64,000 bases of DNA from contig CM018050.1 of assembly GCA_008638375.1 (NCBI GenBank), forward strand, positions 27,591,720 through 27,655,719, in the 5' to 3' direction. Below, piece by piece: positions 45,621 to 56,195 of this stretch. Within the stretch, counting starts at the first letter, position 1. Each line of letters starts with the position of its first letter. Source of the DNA: Nyssa sinensis (taxonomy: Eukaryota > Streptophyta > Magnoliopsida > Cornales > Nyssaceae). The translations under genes and the position numbers were made by a program. A model generated the notes under the pieces. It had not been told where the DNA came from, made no database searches, and was given only the letters and a program-made list of their open reading frames with translations.

Positions 45621-48600
45621 TTATTTTATACGTGTATTTATATACTCATTACACATACATATTGATTTTTTTATGCCGTATACATACATTAATATTGGAC
45701 TGCCTACGTGTATACGTATACGTATGCATGCATGAAAATGCGTGCGTGCACGCATTACGAGGCATGGCCCTGAGTAGCTCGAGTACTACCTTGTCACTAA
45801 TGGTTTAACTGACATTGTTTAGGTTTTAAGGTCGTACCGTACATTTGATATCAAAACAGGGAGCTTAAACAACTCGGTTTACAACTGCTATTACACTATT
45901 CAGTCGACTTGCCTCGATATACATGTCGTATCCCAGGTCGGGATATTACACAAATAGCATTATGTCCTCGTGGTGATTTAGGTAATTCCAACACGAAGTC
46001 CATAGTCACATGTTCCTATTTCCACTTGGCAACCGGAAGTGGCTGAAGTAATCCTGCTGGCCTCTAATGCTCTACTTTGACTTGTTGACAAGTCAAACAT
46101 CAGCTAACAAATCTTGTCATGCCGGCTTTCATACCCTTCCACCAGTATTGTTTGCAAAGATTGTGATACATCTTCGTACCTCCCAGATATACTGCCAATC
46201 TAGAATGGTGGAACTTGCGCATAACCTCCTTGTGACAAGGTTGTAGAACATAAACTCGGCTCTGAAATCTTAGGTCATGGTTTGTGTGAGGTTACCAACT
46301 GTCCACAATGTCACCACCAAATATATGAGTGCAAACAATCTCGGCCTCAAGATCCTACAACTGTGTGTCGACAACATAATTAAGCAAGGGATGGTGCGCA
46401 ACAACGGTAAATAACGTGACAACTCCATCAGCCTCATCAAGACACATATCAAACTCTGCTACTACCTCTAGCATCTCCCACTCGCGAATGAGTACACTTG
46501 CCAAGTTCCCATGAGATCTCTTACTAAGCTCGTCAGCCACAACATTGGCTTTTCCCAGATGATACTGTAGGTCAAAATCATAGTCCTTCATGTATTCCAT
46601 CTATCTCCTCTGCCTCAAGTTTAAGTTTTTTTGTAAGAAAAGGTACTTGGGATCTAAGAACCCCTCAAATCGCTCCCCATAAAGGTAATATTGCTAACTC
46701 TTCAATGCGAAGACTACATCAGCTAACTTTAAATCGTGAGTCGAGTAATTCCTCTAATGAGGTTTCAACTACCATAAACCATAGGTATTGACCCTACCTT
46801 GTTGCATGAGAACACATCCCAAAATGTCTCTTGAAGCATCACAATAGACTGTGTATCCCACTCTACTTTCAGGAATAGTAAGAACATGTGTGGTGGTGAG
46901 ACGAGTCTTCAACTCTTAAAAAGATCGCTCACAAGTGTCATCTTATACAAATCAAATACCCTTTCTCATGAGGCATGTCATAGGTGTCTCTAACTAAGAA
47001 AACCCCTCAATAAAGCAACGATAATACTCGGCCAATCCCAAAAAGCTACGTATCTCAAATATGTTCTTCGACCTCTCCTACGTTGTAATAGCCTTGATCT
47101 TAAAAGGATTTATAGATACCCTGTGCTATGAGACAACATGCCCAAGAAACTTCATCTTAGTAAGCCAAAAATCACATTTCTCAAACTTGGTATACAGTCG
47201 ATACTCCCGTAAGGTTTGTAGTGAAATACGAAGATGTTCCTTATGTTTCTCCCCCAAAGGCGATTAAATGAGGATGTCATCAACCAAGACAATGATGAAG
47301 GTATCAAGGTATGACCAAAAAACGCAATTCGTCAAATCTATGAAAGTCGTTGAGGCGTTCGTCAACCCAAAAGGCATGACAAGATACTCATAATAGCCGT
47401 ATCATGTCTGGAATGTCATCTTTGGAATGTCCTCCTCCCTGATCCTTAACTGATGGTACCTCGATGTCAAGTCAATCTTTGAGAAGCAAACAGATCCCTT
47501 CAACTGGTCAAATGGGTCATCAATATGCGGTAAAGGATACAGTTTCTTCACAATTAATTGATTGAGCCTACAATAATAAATGCACAATCAAAGTGTCCCA
47601 TCCCCTTTCTTCGCAAATAGCGTTGGGGCTCCTCATGGTAAAGTACCGGTCTTATAAAACCCTTGCTCAACAACTCCTCAATCTATACCTTTAGCTCTCT
47701 TAGCTTCGCAGGTATCATGCGGTAAGATGTTATAAAAATAGATGTAGTGCCTTGTAAAAGATCAATGGAAAACTCAATCTCTTTGAGCAGTGTTAACTCA
47801 AATAAATCCTTGTGAAACACATTAGAAAAGTCTTGTGCTACTAGTGGTAGTCCTTCTCTAATGCTATTACCATCGTCTAAAACCCAACTGACAAACATAC
47901 AACTGAGCACGCTCAGATCATGTGTGTTTAAATGACATAGAGCAGTCAGGTCACTTCTATCACCTAAGAAATAAAAGTAATCTCCCTCAGGAATACAAAT
48001 AGTCACTCTCCTATGATAACAAGCGATGGTCGACCGGTAAGTGGACAGCCAATCTAATCTTATAATACGGTCAAATCCCATAATATCTAGCACAATGAAA
48101 TCAAAGACAAAGCGATGATCCACTATCTTAATCTCGCATAAGTGACAAATCCTCGAAAGTGTAACCTTGCCTTCAACTAGAGTATCTACTCTGAGTGGAC
48201 AGTTTAAAATATCCACCTTTAATCCCAATGTAAGAACAAATGATGATAAAATGAAAGAGTGTGAAGCACATGTGTCAATCAAAACATTAGCCCATGAATT
48301 GAACACTAAAAGAGTACCTCAGACAATAAATAGGCTGGCAAGTGAGTCGGTCATGGTAACTGAAAACACCTTCCCATGAAGAGGAGTCTGTGTATAACTC
48401 TGTTGTCATGCTCCCTGCCAAAAAGTATAGAAAACAAGAGTGTTAGCAGCGTTCACACACAAGTGCCACTAATTTTTATTTTTTTTATGGCACTCACCTA
48501 TGCATTGCTAAAAACATTGCTAATAGTAGTCTTATAAATCCTATTAGCGATGATCAATCCAAAAAAGCCAATAATAAGAACTATTAGTGGCGTTTTAATA

Positions 48601-49087
48601 TATCGTTAATAAATGTCATGAAAGAGTCCAATAAAAGCTAGTGTCCCCTGCTAATAGTGCATTATTAGTCGTGCATAGTGTGCACCACTAATAATGATTT
48701 ATTAGCGACACATGGTGTGCCACTAATAATGCTTTTATATTTTTCCACATCTGCAATTTTTACACTCAATTAATTTTTATTTTCACCTGTTCAAACTTGT
48801 GTTATCAATAATATAATACAATCACATTCAAAGCAATAGAGAGATGAAATTCGTGCCATAAATATAAAAAAAATTAATTACAATATATTTCGAAGAACAA
48901 TTTAGCATTATATTAACAATTATTCCAAATATACACATTAATGTCTGAAAAAAAAAAGATGAGCAAAATGTTCTTAGCCCCAGGCCAGTGCACCATAAAA
49001 ATGCAGTAACTGGAGGAGAGAAATTCACAATTATTAGATGTGAGTAAAAAAAATATTAAGAAAAATTATGAAATTACATTTTTTTTT

Positions 49088-49690
49088 GCATAAGTTACAA
49101 ACCAGGCATCCAAATTGTATATTGTAAGTTTGAGCACGTGTATTTTCTTAGTTGTGAGGTGTTTGAACTAGTTTGGTGGTAGTTTGACCATTTTTAGGTA
49201 TTTTTGGTTGGTTAAAGGACCAAACAAGCCGCTTTCAACACATAAGTCCCATTTGTTTGCATAAGTTGCAAACTGGGCATTTGAATTGTGTTTTGTAAGT
49301 TTGAGCAGCAAGTGTATTTTATTAGTTGTGTGGTGTTTGAACTAGTTTGGTGGTGGTTTAACCATTTTCATGCAATATGGGCGATCATAGGCCCAAAACG
49401 AGCCGTTTTCAACACTTCAATCTTTTTTTTTACATAAGTTACAAACCGGGCATCTGAATTGTATCCCGTAAGTTTGAGCATGTGTATTTTATTATTTGTG
49501 AGGTGTTTGAACTAGTTTGGTGATAATTTAACCATTTCCAGGCCTTTTGGGCAATCAAAGGCCCAAAATAGGCTGTTTTCGACACTTACGTCCTTTTTTT
49601 GTTGCATAAGTTGCAAACTAGGTATCCAAATTGTGTAATGTAAGTTTGAGAATATGTATTTTATTAGTTGTGAGGTGTTTGATTAAGCTA
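49088..49690. repeat. 172-bp tandem repeat, about 3.5 copies
   Basis: Units begin at 49088, 49259, 49432 and 49604 (spacing 171-173). Each has GCATAAGTTGCAAAC, then GTAAGTTTGAGCA, TGTGAGGTGTTTGAACTAG and, in full copies, a terminal TTTTCAACACTT block. The fourth copy stops after GAGGTGTTTGA. The repeat lies inside the CACTA-like element. Confidence 0.95.
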
Positions 49691-51020
49691 CAAGATTCAT
49701 ATACAAGAGCCCAATCGCTTTTAATTAAACGACAAGATTTTCGAATGCTGAAAACGACTCCTGAACGAAGCTTGGGTTACATGAATGCAATTACCTATTC
49801 GATTTCTTAATCCTTTAGTTACAAAATTCGACTACACATACAATTTACACAACCTTTTACTAATTAAGACGATTCCAAATGCTAACCTTAATCGTAGATT
49901 ACTCATATATAGAAAACCAATTTCTATTGTTTTATTTATAGTGGACATCATACTTGAAATGTCCCAATCTGACTAAATCGATTTCAATTTCAGTTATAGA
50001 GTATTGAATGTGAAAACTTAGAGTCCCTGTCAGAGGAAAACAAGATAACCAATTTCTATTGTTTTCTTTCACTATAAATAAGTATGTCACAATTAATGGC
50101 TTCTGATTTGCAAAAAATCTTGTGTAACACAAATTGTGCTACTCAATTTCCATAAATCATCTAAACATAAACACATAATATTTGGTATTATGAGGGATGG
50201 ACTGGGTAGAGACCTAATTTGCATTCTTTGTGTGATCCTCACACTCAAAGACATGTTGTCATGCTAAAAAAATTTTAAAAAAAATTGACCAAGTAATGTG
50301 GCATGATATTATGTGTTAGAACATGACAAATCAGTAAATGGAGTTAAATATAGAGGTAAAAATGTTATTCTTACCCTTTCTAAATCCCCCAAAACTCCGT
50401 TTAGAAATTCAAAATTTCTAAGATCATAAATAAGTGCTTCTACATAATTTTAAACCAACGAACAAGCATAATGGGTTCCCATGTAATACATATGAAGCAT
50501 GTTCACATTTTTTATTGTTTCTTTATTTCTTAAGCATATATAAGCAATCCTATAGAATAGGAACTTTCACATGTCTTGTATCATATTTAATAGTGAACAT
50601 TAATAAAATTTATCTCACAAACAATTATGGGTGAAAAATATATATGGACATTAAGACAAACAATTATGGGTGAAAAATATATAAATGCACATATATGAAG
50701 ATTAATAAAATTCATCTCACAAACAATTTTGGAGAACCCAAACAGTTATCTCACAAACATATATATGTATATTAAGACATAAAAAACATGTCAAACATTT
50801 AACACTCAAGACCATAACCTCAAATCTAAATAATGGGTGAAAAGTAAAATGGATAAGATATTTTTATAAAATCCTAACCTCCTTTAAGCTTATTGAAAAA
50901 TAGGACACGAAAATGTGGCATACAGTGATGGTTGTGGCTCCAAGCTTTGTCGGTGTCGGCAAGTTGAGAGATAGAGAGATAGAGTCGCGATAGAGGAAAG
51001 GGTTACTGGTTTGGTGAAGA
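49691..51020. other. Gene-free interior of the CACTA-like element
   Basis: AT-rich. Short direct repeats such as AACCAATTTCTATTGTTTT (49915 and 50049) and CAAACAATTATGGGTGAAAA (about 50619 and 50658) occur. Frames at 49785-49976, 49932-50132 and 50434-50634 have no recognisable content. Confidence 0.5.
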
Positions 51021-51360
51021 AAAATATAAGGGCTTATTAGCGGTACTCAAGTGTGTGCCGCTAATAAGCTATTTAAGCATTTACAATAGTAAGTCAATGC
51101 CTAAAGTGGTGCCATTTTGTTAAGTGGAGTTATTAGTGATGTTCACATGTGCGCCGCTAATAGTTTTTCAGTATTAGCGATGCACGTGGGCGTTGCTAAT
51201 AAGTCCCTACAGGTCACTACTACCTTTATTCCATAAATTATGCGTGGGAAATCAATTTTTTTTTTTTTACCCTTTTTGTAGCGCCAACTATGTGCACCAC
51301 TAATAGTGACTATTAGAGGCAGTTTCTTATGCGCCGTTAAAGACCTTAATTCTTGTAATG

Positions 51361-52119
51361 TATGTAAAACTTATATATAACATTACCTGAAACAAAGTCT
51401 CCACAACCATGCCAGGGCATGTCATTTGCCCAATAACTCTTCAGTTCAAGTTTCACATAAGCACATACCCACTTTCACAGCATATTTGGGAGCTCGTCCA
51501 CAATTGGCAAGTTTTTCATATGCAAAAACTTTCATTGATAATCATTTATGCTTAACATGTACGGGCTACTAATTCAATTGATTGAGTAATCCACTTGGCC
51601 AAGTTTATGGTCTTTGGATACCAAAGGGCACTAAGCCTTGTTATTAATTTTAGTCGGGTACGGTCCCTCTTACAATACACATTCATCAAATACGTACTTA
51701 TCATACATCCTAGAAAAATCATTTCTCACATTGACTAATCCCACATAAACTAATCAACTACGCCCTAGGCATGTAACGCGTATAATTACCTTTTCATTAT
51801 ATGTTATAAGAAACATTCTACCAACCAAGTCAACATCTCATTCAAGAGACTAACTATTCCAAGCACACAACTATCATGTTTAGGCACCCAATGCAAGTAA
51901 ATCAATATAGGACATAAAATGTAACTTTTATTCATATAGGAATATTACCGAACACTTGAATGAAACTACAACAATAAACATTCCAATCATGGAATCTCTA
52001 CATTATTGAACACCATCAAACATGCCATTTATGTCAAGCATTCAAGAACCTAGATAAACCTTTTCTAACAACTCAAAAACTATAGCTATTGCATACATGT
52101 TCATGAACACCATGTTTAA
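51361..52119. other. Intergenic, LTR-like debris
   Basis: No gene. Text such as GTACGGGCTACTAATTCAAT and GGTACGGTCCCTC is reminiscent of the Tekay-type LTRs in this window but no boundary can be set. Expected gag sequence of the element interrupted at 48422 does not resume here. Confidence 0.45.
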
Positions 52120-52377
52120 CGGTCATGATTGGTTTGTTGCCTATTATGTTTCCATAAGCTTGGTGTTTTCTGGTCTATAACCCTAGCTTTGGGTTAGCAG
52201 TTGATTGTCTCTGGTCTTTGAGCCAACTACATTGGGTAGAAGTCTGTGAGCGTTAACACTCTTGGTTCCATCGTCTTCTTGTTTTTTGAGTTTTTTTTTT
52301 GTATTGTTTGTACAATCTGATTTACATAAGTAATATATTTCTTTTGTTGATAAAAAAATAAAAATAAAAACAACAAG
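52120..52377 (+). mobile_element. 5'-truncated LINE insertion with long target duplication
   Basis: About 258 bp of LINE 3' UTR-like sequence ending TTTTGTTGATAAAAAAATAA (tail 52350-52377). It is flanked by CATACATGTTCATGAACACC-type text at 52092-52119 and a near copy at 52383-52411 (two substitutions and one single-base indel over 28-29 bp). Truncated body, A-rich tail and long direct repeats are the signature of L1-type retrotransposition. No coding part remains. Confidence 0.8.
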
Positions 52378-52411
52378 TATTTCATACATGTGCATGAAAG
52401 ACCATGTTTAA

Positions 52412-52967
52412 TGCTAAGGTTTACAATGTAACATATCTTGCTAGAGAGGATACAATGCACAAATTGCACACTAGCTACATGTAAACCCACCATTCATCGT
52501 AAGCAAATGAGCAATCCCTAGGTGTAGTCTCCCACAAAACTAGAGTTCCCAACCTCTTCTAGCTGATATATGGTGCCTACAACCCTTTTTTCTCCAAGAG
52601 TTGATGAAATCCCCAACAATCTCAAAGTAGTAATTGAGAAATGGAAGAGAAAAATAGAACGTAGGAAGCGGGAAGGAAAGCTGTGAGAGAACTGAGGGAG
52701 ATGAGATGATCAAGTCCCCTTAGCCTTCGCACAGTTCTACCAAAATGTGGTCCCGTGTTGTCGGTAAAAATACCACACCTCCTTTTTAGTTATAATGATT
52801 TTTTATTTATAGTTTAGTGATCAACTTTCATATATTTAAATTATTTGCATGTTAAGTTATTTAAATAATTTTGTTCTCGAGGACAACTTAAAATCAATCT
52901 GAATTTATGTGATTAAAAATGCGATCATTACTTTATAACAACCATGACCATTACTTAAAATCTTGTA
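52412..52967. other. Region upstream of the DUF247 gene
   Basis: No gene visible. It carries LTR-like text (AGCCTTCGCACAGTTCTACC, 52723-52742) and an AT-rich stretch after 52790. A 17-bp direct repeat TGTATATAACACAAAAA (52969-52985 and 53002-53018) spans the first in-frame ATGs of the gene. TATA-like sequences are too many here to choose one. Confidence 0.45.
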
Positions 52968-54506
52968 TTGTATATAACACAAAAATACATATTGTATTGC
53001 ATGTATATAACACAAAAACCTTGTTTTGTACGAAATTTTGTAACAGATAGCGGGAATGAGTGGTTTCAATTATTGTGGGAAAGTGCCCCGGATTGGAGGA
53101 CAATGTCTCAAATCCAAACAGTACCGGAACGGCGGATGAACAGGGTTCCAGAAAAGTTTCGACGTAAAAGCAAGTTTGAGAGATCCTATAAGCCCAGAGT
53201 AGTTGCAATCGGTCCTTACCACTTTGGCAAAGATTTTGAGAACGACCAAGTGAACAAACTCAAGCCCGTCATGGCAGGTCTATTCTGCCACGTCCAGTGT
53301 GCAGGACAGGTAGATGCCAAATTTTTTGACGGATTTGCTGAGCAGATCAAAGGAGTTAGGGACCAGTATGATGAGGAATCGACTAGGCATATCAACGAAA
53401 AGGAATTCGCACGGATGATGTTCCTCGATGGCTGTTTCATTATCGTGTTCATTTCATTCTTCATAACTTCTGGGCTGGAAGAATTGGGGCTCACGAAAGA
53501 CATTATAGTCTCAGTACAACATGACATATTCTTGCTGGAGAATCAGCTCCCTTTTGAAGTCCTCCAGGCATTATGCAGGGCTGAAGGGTTCAACATTTAT
53601 GAACTTCTCCGGATACTTGATCTTTATTTTCGTTATTGTACAATAGGATATGATCAACACTTCCAACAGGAGATTGGATACAAAGAAATTAGAATTGCAC
53701 AACCTTTACATCTTCTTGATCTTCTACGAATAACATGGCTGGGCAAAGACAAAGGCAGAGGCAAAGTCAAAGCTAAATTTTCTGAGATTGTCAAACAGAA
53801 ATGCCACACGCACATGGAAGGCTTTTGCACGCCATGCAGCTCGTCTTGCTTCTCCTTGTTAAGGAAAGTCAGCCAATTGTTCATGAAAAGCCACAGGTCT
53901 GGCTTCCCCTTGTTAATGAAAACCCGTCACTTGTTCATGAAAGGCCGCGTGGTCCGTAACATCAAGGAGCTCGTAACGACTGGAATTTATGTAAGACCAA
54001 ATAAGTCAAATCTCTTGAGTGACATTCATTTCAGTAACATTGTGACTGGAAGGCTGACACTTCCTCGGATAATCATCGATGGATCAACAAGGGCTATTTT
54101 TTTAAACATGATTGCCCATGAAAAGTGTATGAATGATGACTTTCGTTTTACCTCTTACATCAGCTTTTTAGATTCACTCATTGACAATGCTGATGACGTA
54201 TCGCTGATGCGTTCTGCTGGTGTACTAAAACACTTTCTGAACAGTGATGAAGAAGTGGCCAAGCTCTTCAACGAAATAGGTGCGGATTTGGTGCCCCAGT
54301 CTGATATTTACATGCCCGTGAAAATAAAAATCTATAATTACTTGGAATCCAAGGGTAGAGCGAAGGTGGCAACTTGGTTGGCCGAAGTAAGTCGCGACCA
54401 TTTCAGAAGTCCATGGACTACCATCGCTGTCTTTGCGGCATTTTTTGCTATTGCTCTGACTGTGGTGCAGACTTATTTCGCAATCTACCCACGCTCCAAC
54501 AACTAG
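52968..54506 (+). CDS. DUF247 / UPF0481 family protein
   Basis: A single uninterrupted frame of 512 codons, the longest in the window by far. Family motifs in order: SGNEW (residues 28-32), RVPEKFRRK (59-67), YKPRVVAIGPYHFG (74-87), MMFLDGCFII (150-159), DIFLLENQLPFEVL (186-199), NIKELVTTGIYVRPN (around 330), LPRIIIDGST (around 365) and YISFLDSLIDNADDV (around 400). A C-terminal hydrophobic segment (about 484-506, after PW) is probably a membrane anchor. Length fits the plant-specific DUF247 family (usually 400-550 residues), whose biochemical role is mostly unknown; some grass members act in self-incompatibility. Start: the earliest ATG (52968) lies in a low-complexity direct repeat, and MSQIQTVPE (ATG 53103) would lose SGNEW, which is normally conserved. 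An upstream exon joined at TTTTGTAACAG|ATAGCGGG (near 53047) is a third option. Neighbours are transposons only; the frame is intact, so it is probably functional or recently so. Confidence 0.9.
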   Translation: MYITQKYILYCMYITQKPCFVRNFVTDSGNEWFQLLWESAPDWRTMSQIQTVPERRMNRVPEKFRRKSKFERSYKPRVVAIGPYHFGKDFENDQVNKLKPVMAGLFCHVQCAGQVDAKFFDGFAEQIKGVRDQYDEESTRHINEKEFARMMFLDGCFIIVFISFFITSGLEELGLTKDIIVSVQHDIFLLENQLPFEVLQALCRAEGFNIYELLRILDLYFRYCTIGYDQHFQQEIGYKEIRIAQPLHLLDLLRITWLGKDKGRGKVKAKFSEIVKQKCHTHMEGFCTPCSSSCFSLLRKVSQLFMKSHRSGFPLLMKTRHLFMKGRVVRNIKELVTTGIYVRPNKSNLLSDIHFSNIVTGRLTLPRIIIDGSTRAIFLNMIAHEKCMNDDFRFTSYISFLDSLIDNADDVSLMRSAGVLKHFLNSDEEVAKLFNEIGADLVPQSDIYMPVKIKIYNYLESKGRAKVATWLAEVSRDHFRSPWTTIAVFAAFFAIALTVVQTYFAIYPRSNN

Positions 54507-55299
54507 GTTCAACCCCTGCATCACCTTTTCTTTCTGCTGGTGTCTTTAACTACTCTTCTTTTTCCATTCCCTGCAAAAAAAATTTGTGTATTCTACTCTC
54601 AAAACTTGAAGGCTCTTCCTTCTCCCTCTTTGAGTTGTGTATTCTATATACTGATAAGGCTGTCAAAGTCACGTTCTGTGTTTAATATAGCTGTTACATA
54701 AACTAATGTATGGTTTCGTAATATTTTTTGAAGTACTTTTCATAATTTTAAAAAAATTAATCTGTTTTTACTACAAAATAAAAGATGGAAAATAAAAGGG
54801 CATTTGATAATCATGTTTTGAGAGTAGTGGTAGTAATTTGGTCATTTCAGCTAAAAAAAAATAGTACTAAAACGAATTGGGAGCTGGATCCAAATGTGGG
54901 AGTATATTATGTGATCTTTCAATAAGCTTAAAATTGGGTGACGATGTGCAAGGGAGTACTCTATCAAATTTTACAGCTGTTATAGTTCTTTTAGATTTCT
55001 ACTTTGCTCATTTGATCTATATTTTCCTTTCGGTGTCTGTTTGGGTGCTATCTGAAGTGGATCTGCATTCTTGACCTATAGTCAACGCCTTGGGCATGGA
55101 GCCTAAGGTGTAATTTGTTGATTGTATAGGAAAATTTAAAACATAGGGCAGGGTCTGCAAGGTATGGTGCAGGGACTGGAATAAGGATGTTGTTTCAGAA
55201 CGATAGCCAATTGGTTGAAATATGGTGCTGAGATGCTTTGAATATGCGTAGATATTGTTGATGGCTCTCTTCTGTTTTATTTCTATTTTTATTTATGTG
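54507..55299 (+). other. 3' flank of DUF247 and unassigned DNA
   Basis: Probably includes the 3' UTR (T-rich, AATAAAA at 54778-54784 could be a polyadenylation signal). An open frame at 54877-55074 has no family resemblance. No boundary of the next retroelement LTR can be seen. Confidence 0.45.
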
Positions 55300-55603
55300 G
55301 ATGGCTAGGAGTCCGTGAGGGGTTGTGTCAGAGATGTGAGTTATAAAGGCGAGTATAACTTATGCCTTAGATGCCGGGTGGAACTTCAAAGCGAAGTGGA
55401 AGGGTGGAGGTAAGGACATCTAGAACCTTTCATGGGGGACTCCCAAGATTGGGGTGAAACTTATGCCAACCTTCATGCGATCTAAGTTGTAACTGGAGCG
55501 CGATTCCAAATACCTAGAATTGAGAGTGAAGGAGGTTAAAGCGAATCCTCTTGATTGATTTCTCTTTCTAATCATTGTCCTCTCATTAGGGTAGCTATTG
55601 GGG

Positions 55604-55654
55604 TATTTATAGTGATAGGTCACGTGTCAACCCCTAGTGGGCTCACGTGAGCCC
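55604..55654 (-). promoter_or_regulatory. Minus-strand LTR promoter: TATA box and two G-boxes
   Basis: On the minus strand CTATAAATA (55612-55604) is preceded by CACGTG (55621-55626) and by the perfect 16-bp palindrome GGGCTCACGTGAGCCC (55639-55654), which contains a second CACGTG. G-boxes bind bZIP and bHLH factors in plants. Position in the LTR and spacing to the TATA box fit a U3 core promoter. Confidence 0.6.
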
Positions 55655-55972
55655 TTAGTTGTTGACAAGTGTACCACTATGGTCCAAAATAGGAGTTAGT
55701 TACGGTGGAGTCCCCTCTTTGTTCTAGAAGGTCTAGACGGCTCTATGCGCGAGGTGCATGAAGCTTCCTAGAGTGCCTGTTACCATAGCCGCCAATCCGT
55801 ATGACCCTGAATATCTCCGTATTGTGGGAAGCGTAATGTGAAGGTTACGCTACATCCGCATGCCAGACTTGAAGGTCTCCCAAGACTTGCCCCAAAGCTT
55901 TTAGAGTACCTTTATGAAGGGCGAGCGATGTAGTATTATGCGTGGCACTTATAATCCTTTAAGAGTGCTTGC

Positions 55973-56195
55973 GTGAAGAAGGGGGCCCTCTTAGTAGGGT
56001 TTATCCCCTCTCTTGAGCGCATATTGGCGAGGTTGCCTCTGTTGGGCATTTGTGAGCCTCGAAAGGGAGGGGGCCTCCCCTCTCTTGAACGCATGTTGGC
56101 GAGGGTGCCTCTGTTGGGCGTATGTGACCCTCGTGAGGGAGGGGGCTCTCTTAGTGGGGTTCTCCCCTTTTTTGAGCACATATTGGCGAGGCACT
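55973..56195. repeat. Direct repeats in the LTR U3 (72- and about 86-bp spacing)
   Basis: Units start with CTTGAGCGCATATTGGCGAG (56012), CTTGAACGCATGTTGGCGAG (56084) and TTTTGAGCACATATTGGCGA (56169), with CTCTGTTGGGC and GGGAGGGGGC between them. The first spacing is a multiple of three, which explains the long overlapping open frames on both strands here. Confidence 0.9.

Larger units (their letters stand above)
42326..45950 (-). mobile_element. Very large (3.6-kb) solo LTR with perfect target duplication
   Basis: Plus-strand ends are TGTCACGACCCGAGACCCC and GGTCGGGATATTACA. CAAAT precedes it (42321-42325) and CAAAT follows it (45951-45955), a perfect 5-bp duplication. The surrounding integrase reading resumes in frame across the insertion (GHNAIW then VVVDR). 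I find no second LTR copy, primer site or coding domain within it, so it is either a solo LTR or a non-coding LARD-like element. Its ends resemble the Tekay/Del-type LTRs elsewhere here. It contains a 45-bp tandem repeat (43017-43106), a 148-bp tandem repeat (43802-44115), TA/CA microsatellites, and twin TGACGTCA sites at 44339-44357. Confidence 0.88.
41287..48422 (-). pseudogene. Tekay/Del-like Ty3/gypsy pol, split by a solo LTR
   Basis: Minus strand, from high to low coordinates. Protease is at 48306-47683 with LIDTCASHSFI (active-site DTG changed to DTC). RT starts nearby (47587-47402, [20 protein letters not shown]) and continues in broken frames. RNase H/tether is near 46600-46355 (YDFDLQYHLGKANVVADELS). 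The integrase start is at about 46060-45956 (MDFVLELPKS, GHNAIW). After the inserted LTR (42326-45950) integrase continues with VVVDR (42312 down), the core (42203-41970, FHPKTNSQLERTIQTL) and the C-terminus with chromodomain-like tail (41714-41322, FHISTFRKYKPDPSHVLDW, EERPIRILDLREK, WQYHGIKEATREC). The last two motifs are typical of Tekay/Del chromoviruses. Gag and the 5' LTR are missing beyond 48422, where a CACTA-like element begins. Confidence 0.88.
48423..51360. mobile_element. Non-autonomous CACTA-like (En/Spm) DNA transposon
   Basis: The right end reads TTCTTGTAATG (complement CATTACAAGAA), one change from the plant CACTA terminus CACTACAAGAA. Both ends carry many inverted subterminal motifs of the TTAGCG / CGCTAATA type: 48440-48735 (GCACCACTAATAATG, TTAGCGACACATGG) and 51030-51330 (TTAGCGGTACTCAAG, GCCGCTAATAAG, TTAGCGATGCACGTGGGC). 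Such hairpin motifs bind TNPA-like proteins in this superfamily. The left terminus (AGAAAACAAGAG near 48430) is diverged and no 3-bp target duplication could be confirmed, so the left edge is approximate. The interior has no transposase-like reading but holds a 172-bp tandem repeat, so it is non-autonomous. Confidence 0.7.

Noticed and set aside
45215..45808. Several frames on both strands rich in His, Thr, Ile and Tyr
   Set aside because: Products of CA/TA microsatellites in the solo LTR.
49088..49690. Regularly spaced repeats considered as a CRISPR-like array
   Set aside because: The whole 172-bp unit is repeated, with no unique spacers, and the context is a plant transposon.
53216..53527. 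103-codon minus frame
   Set aside because: Antisense shadow of the DUF247 coding region.
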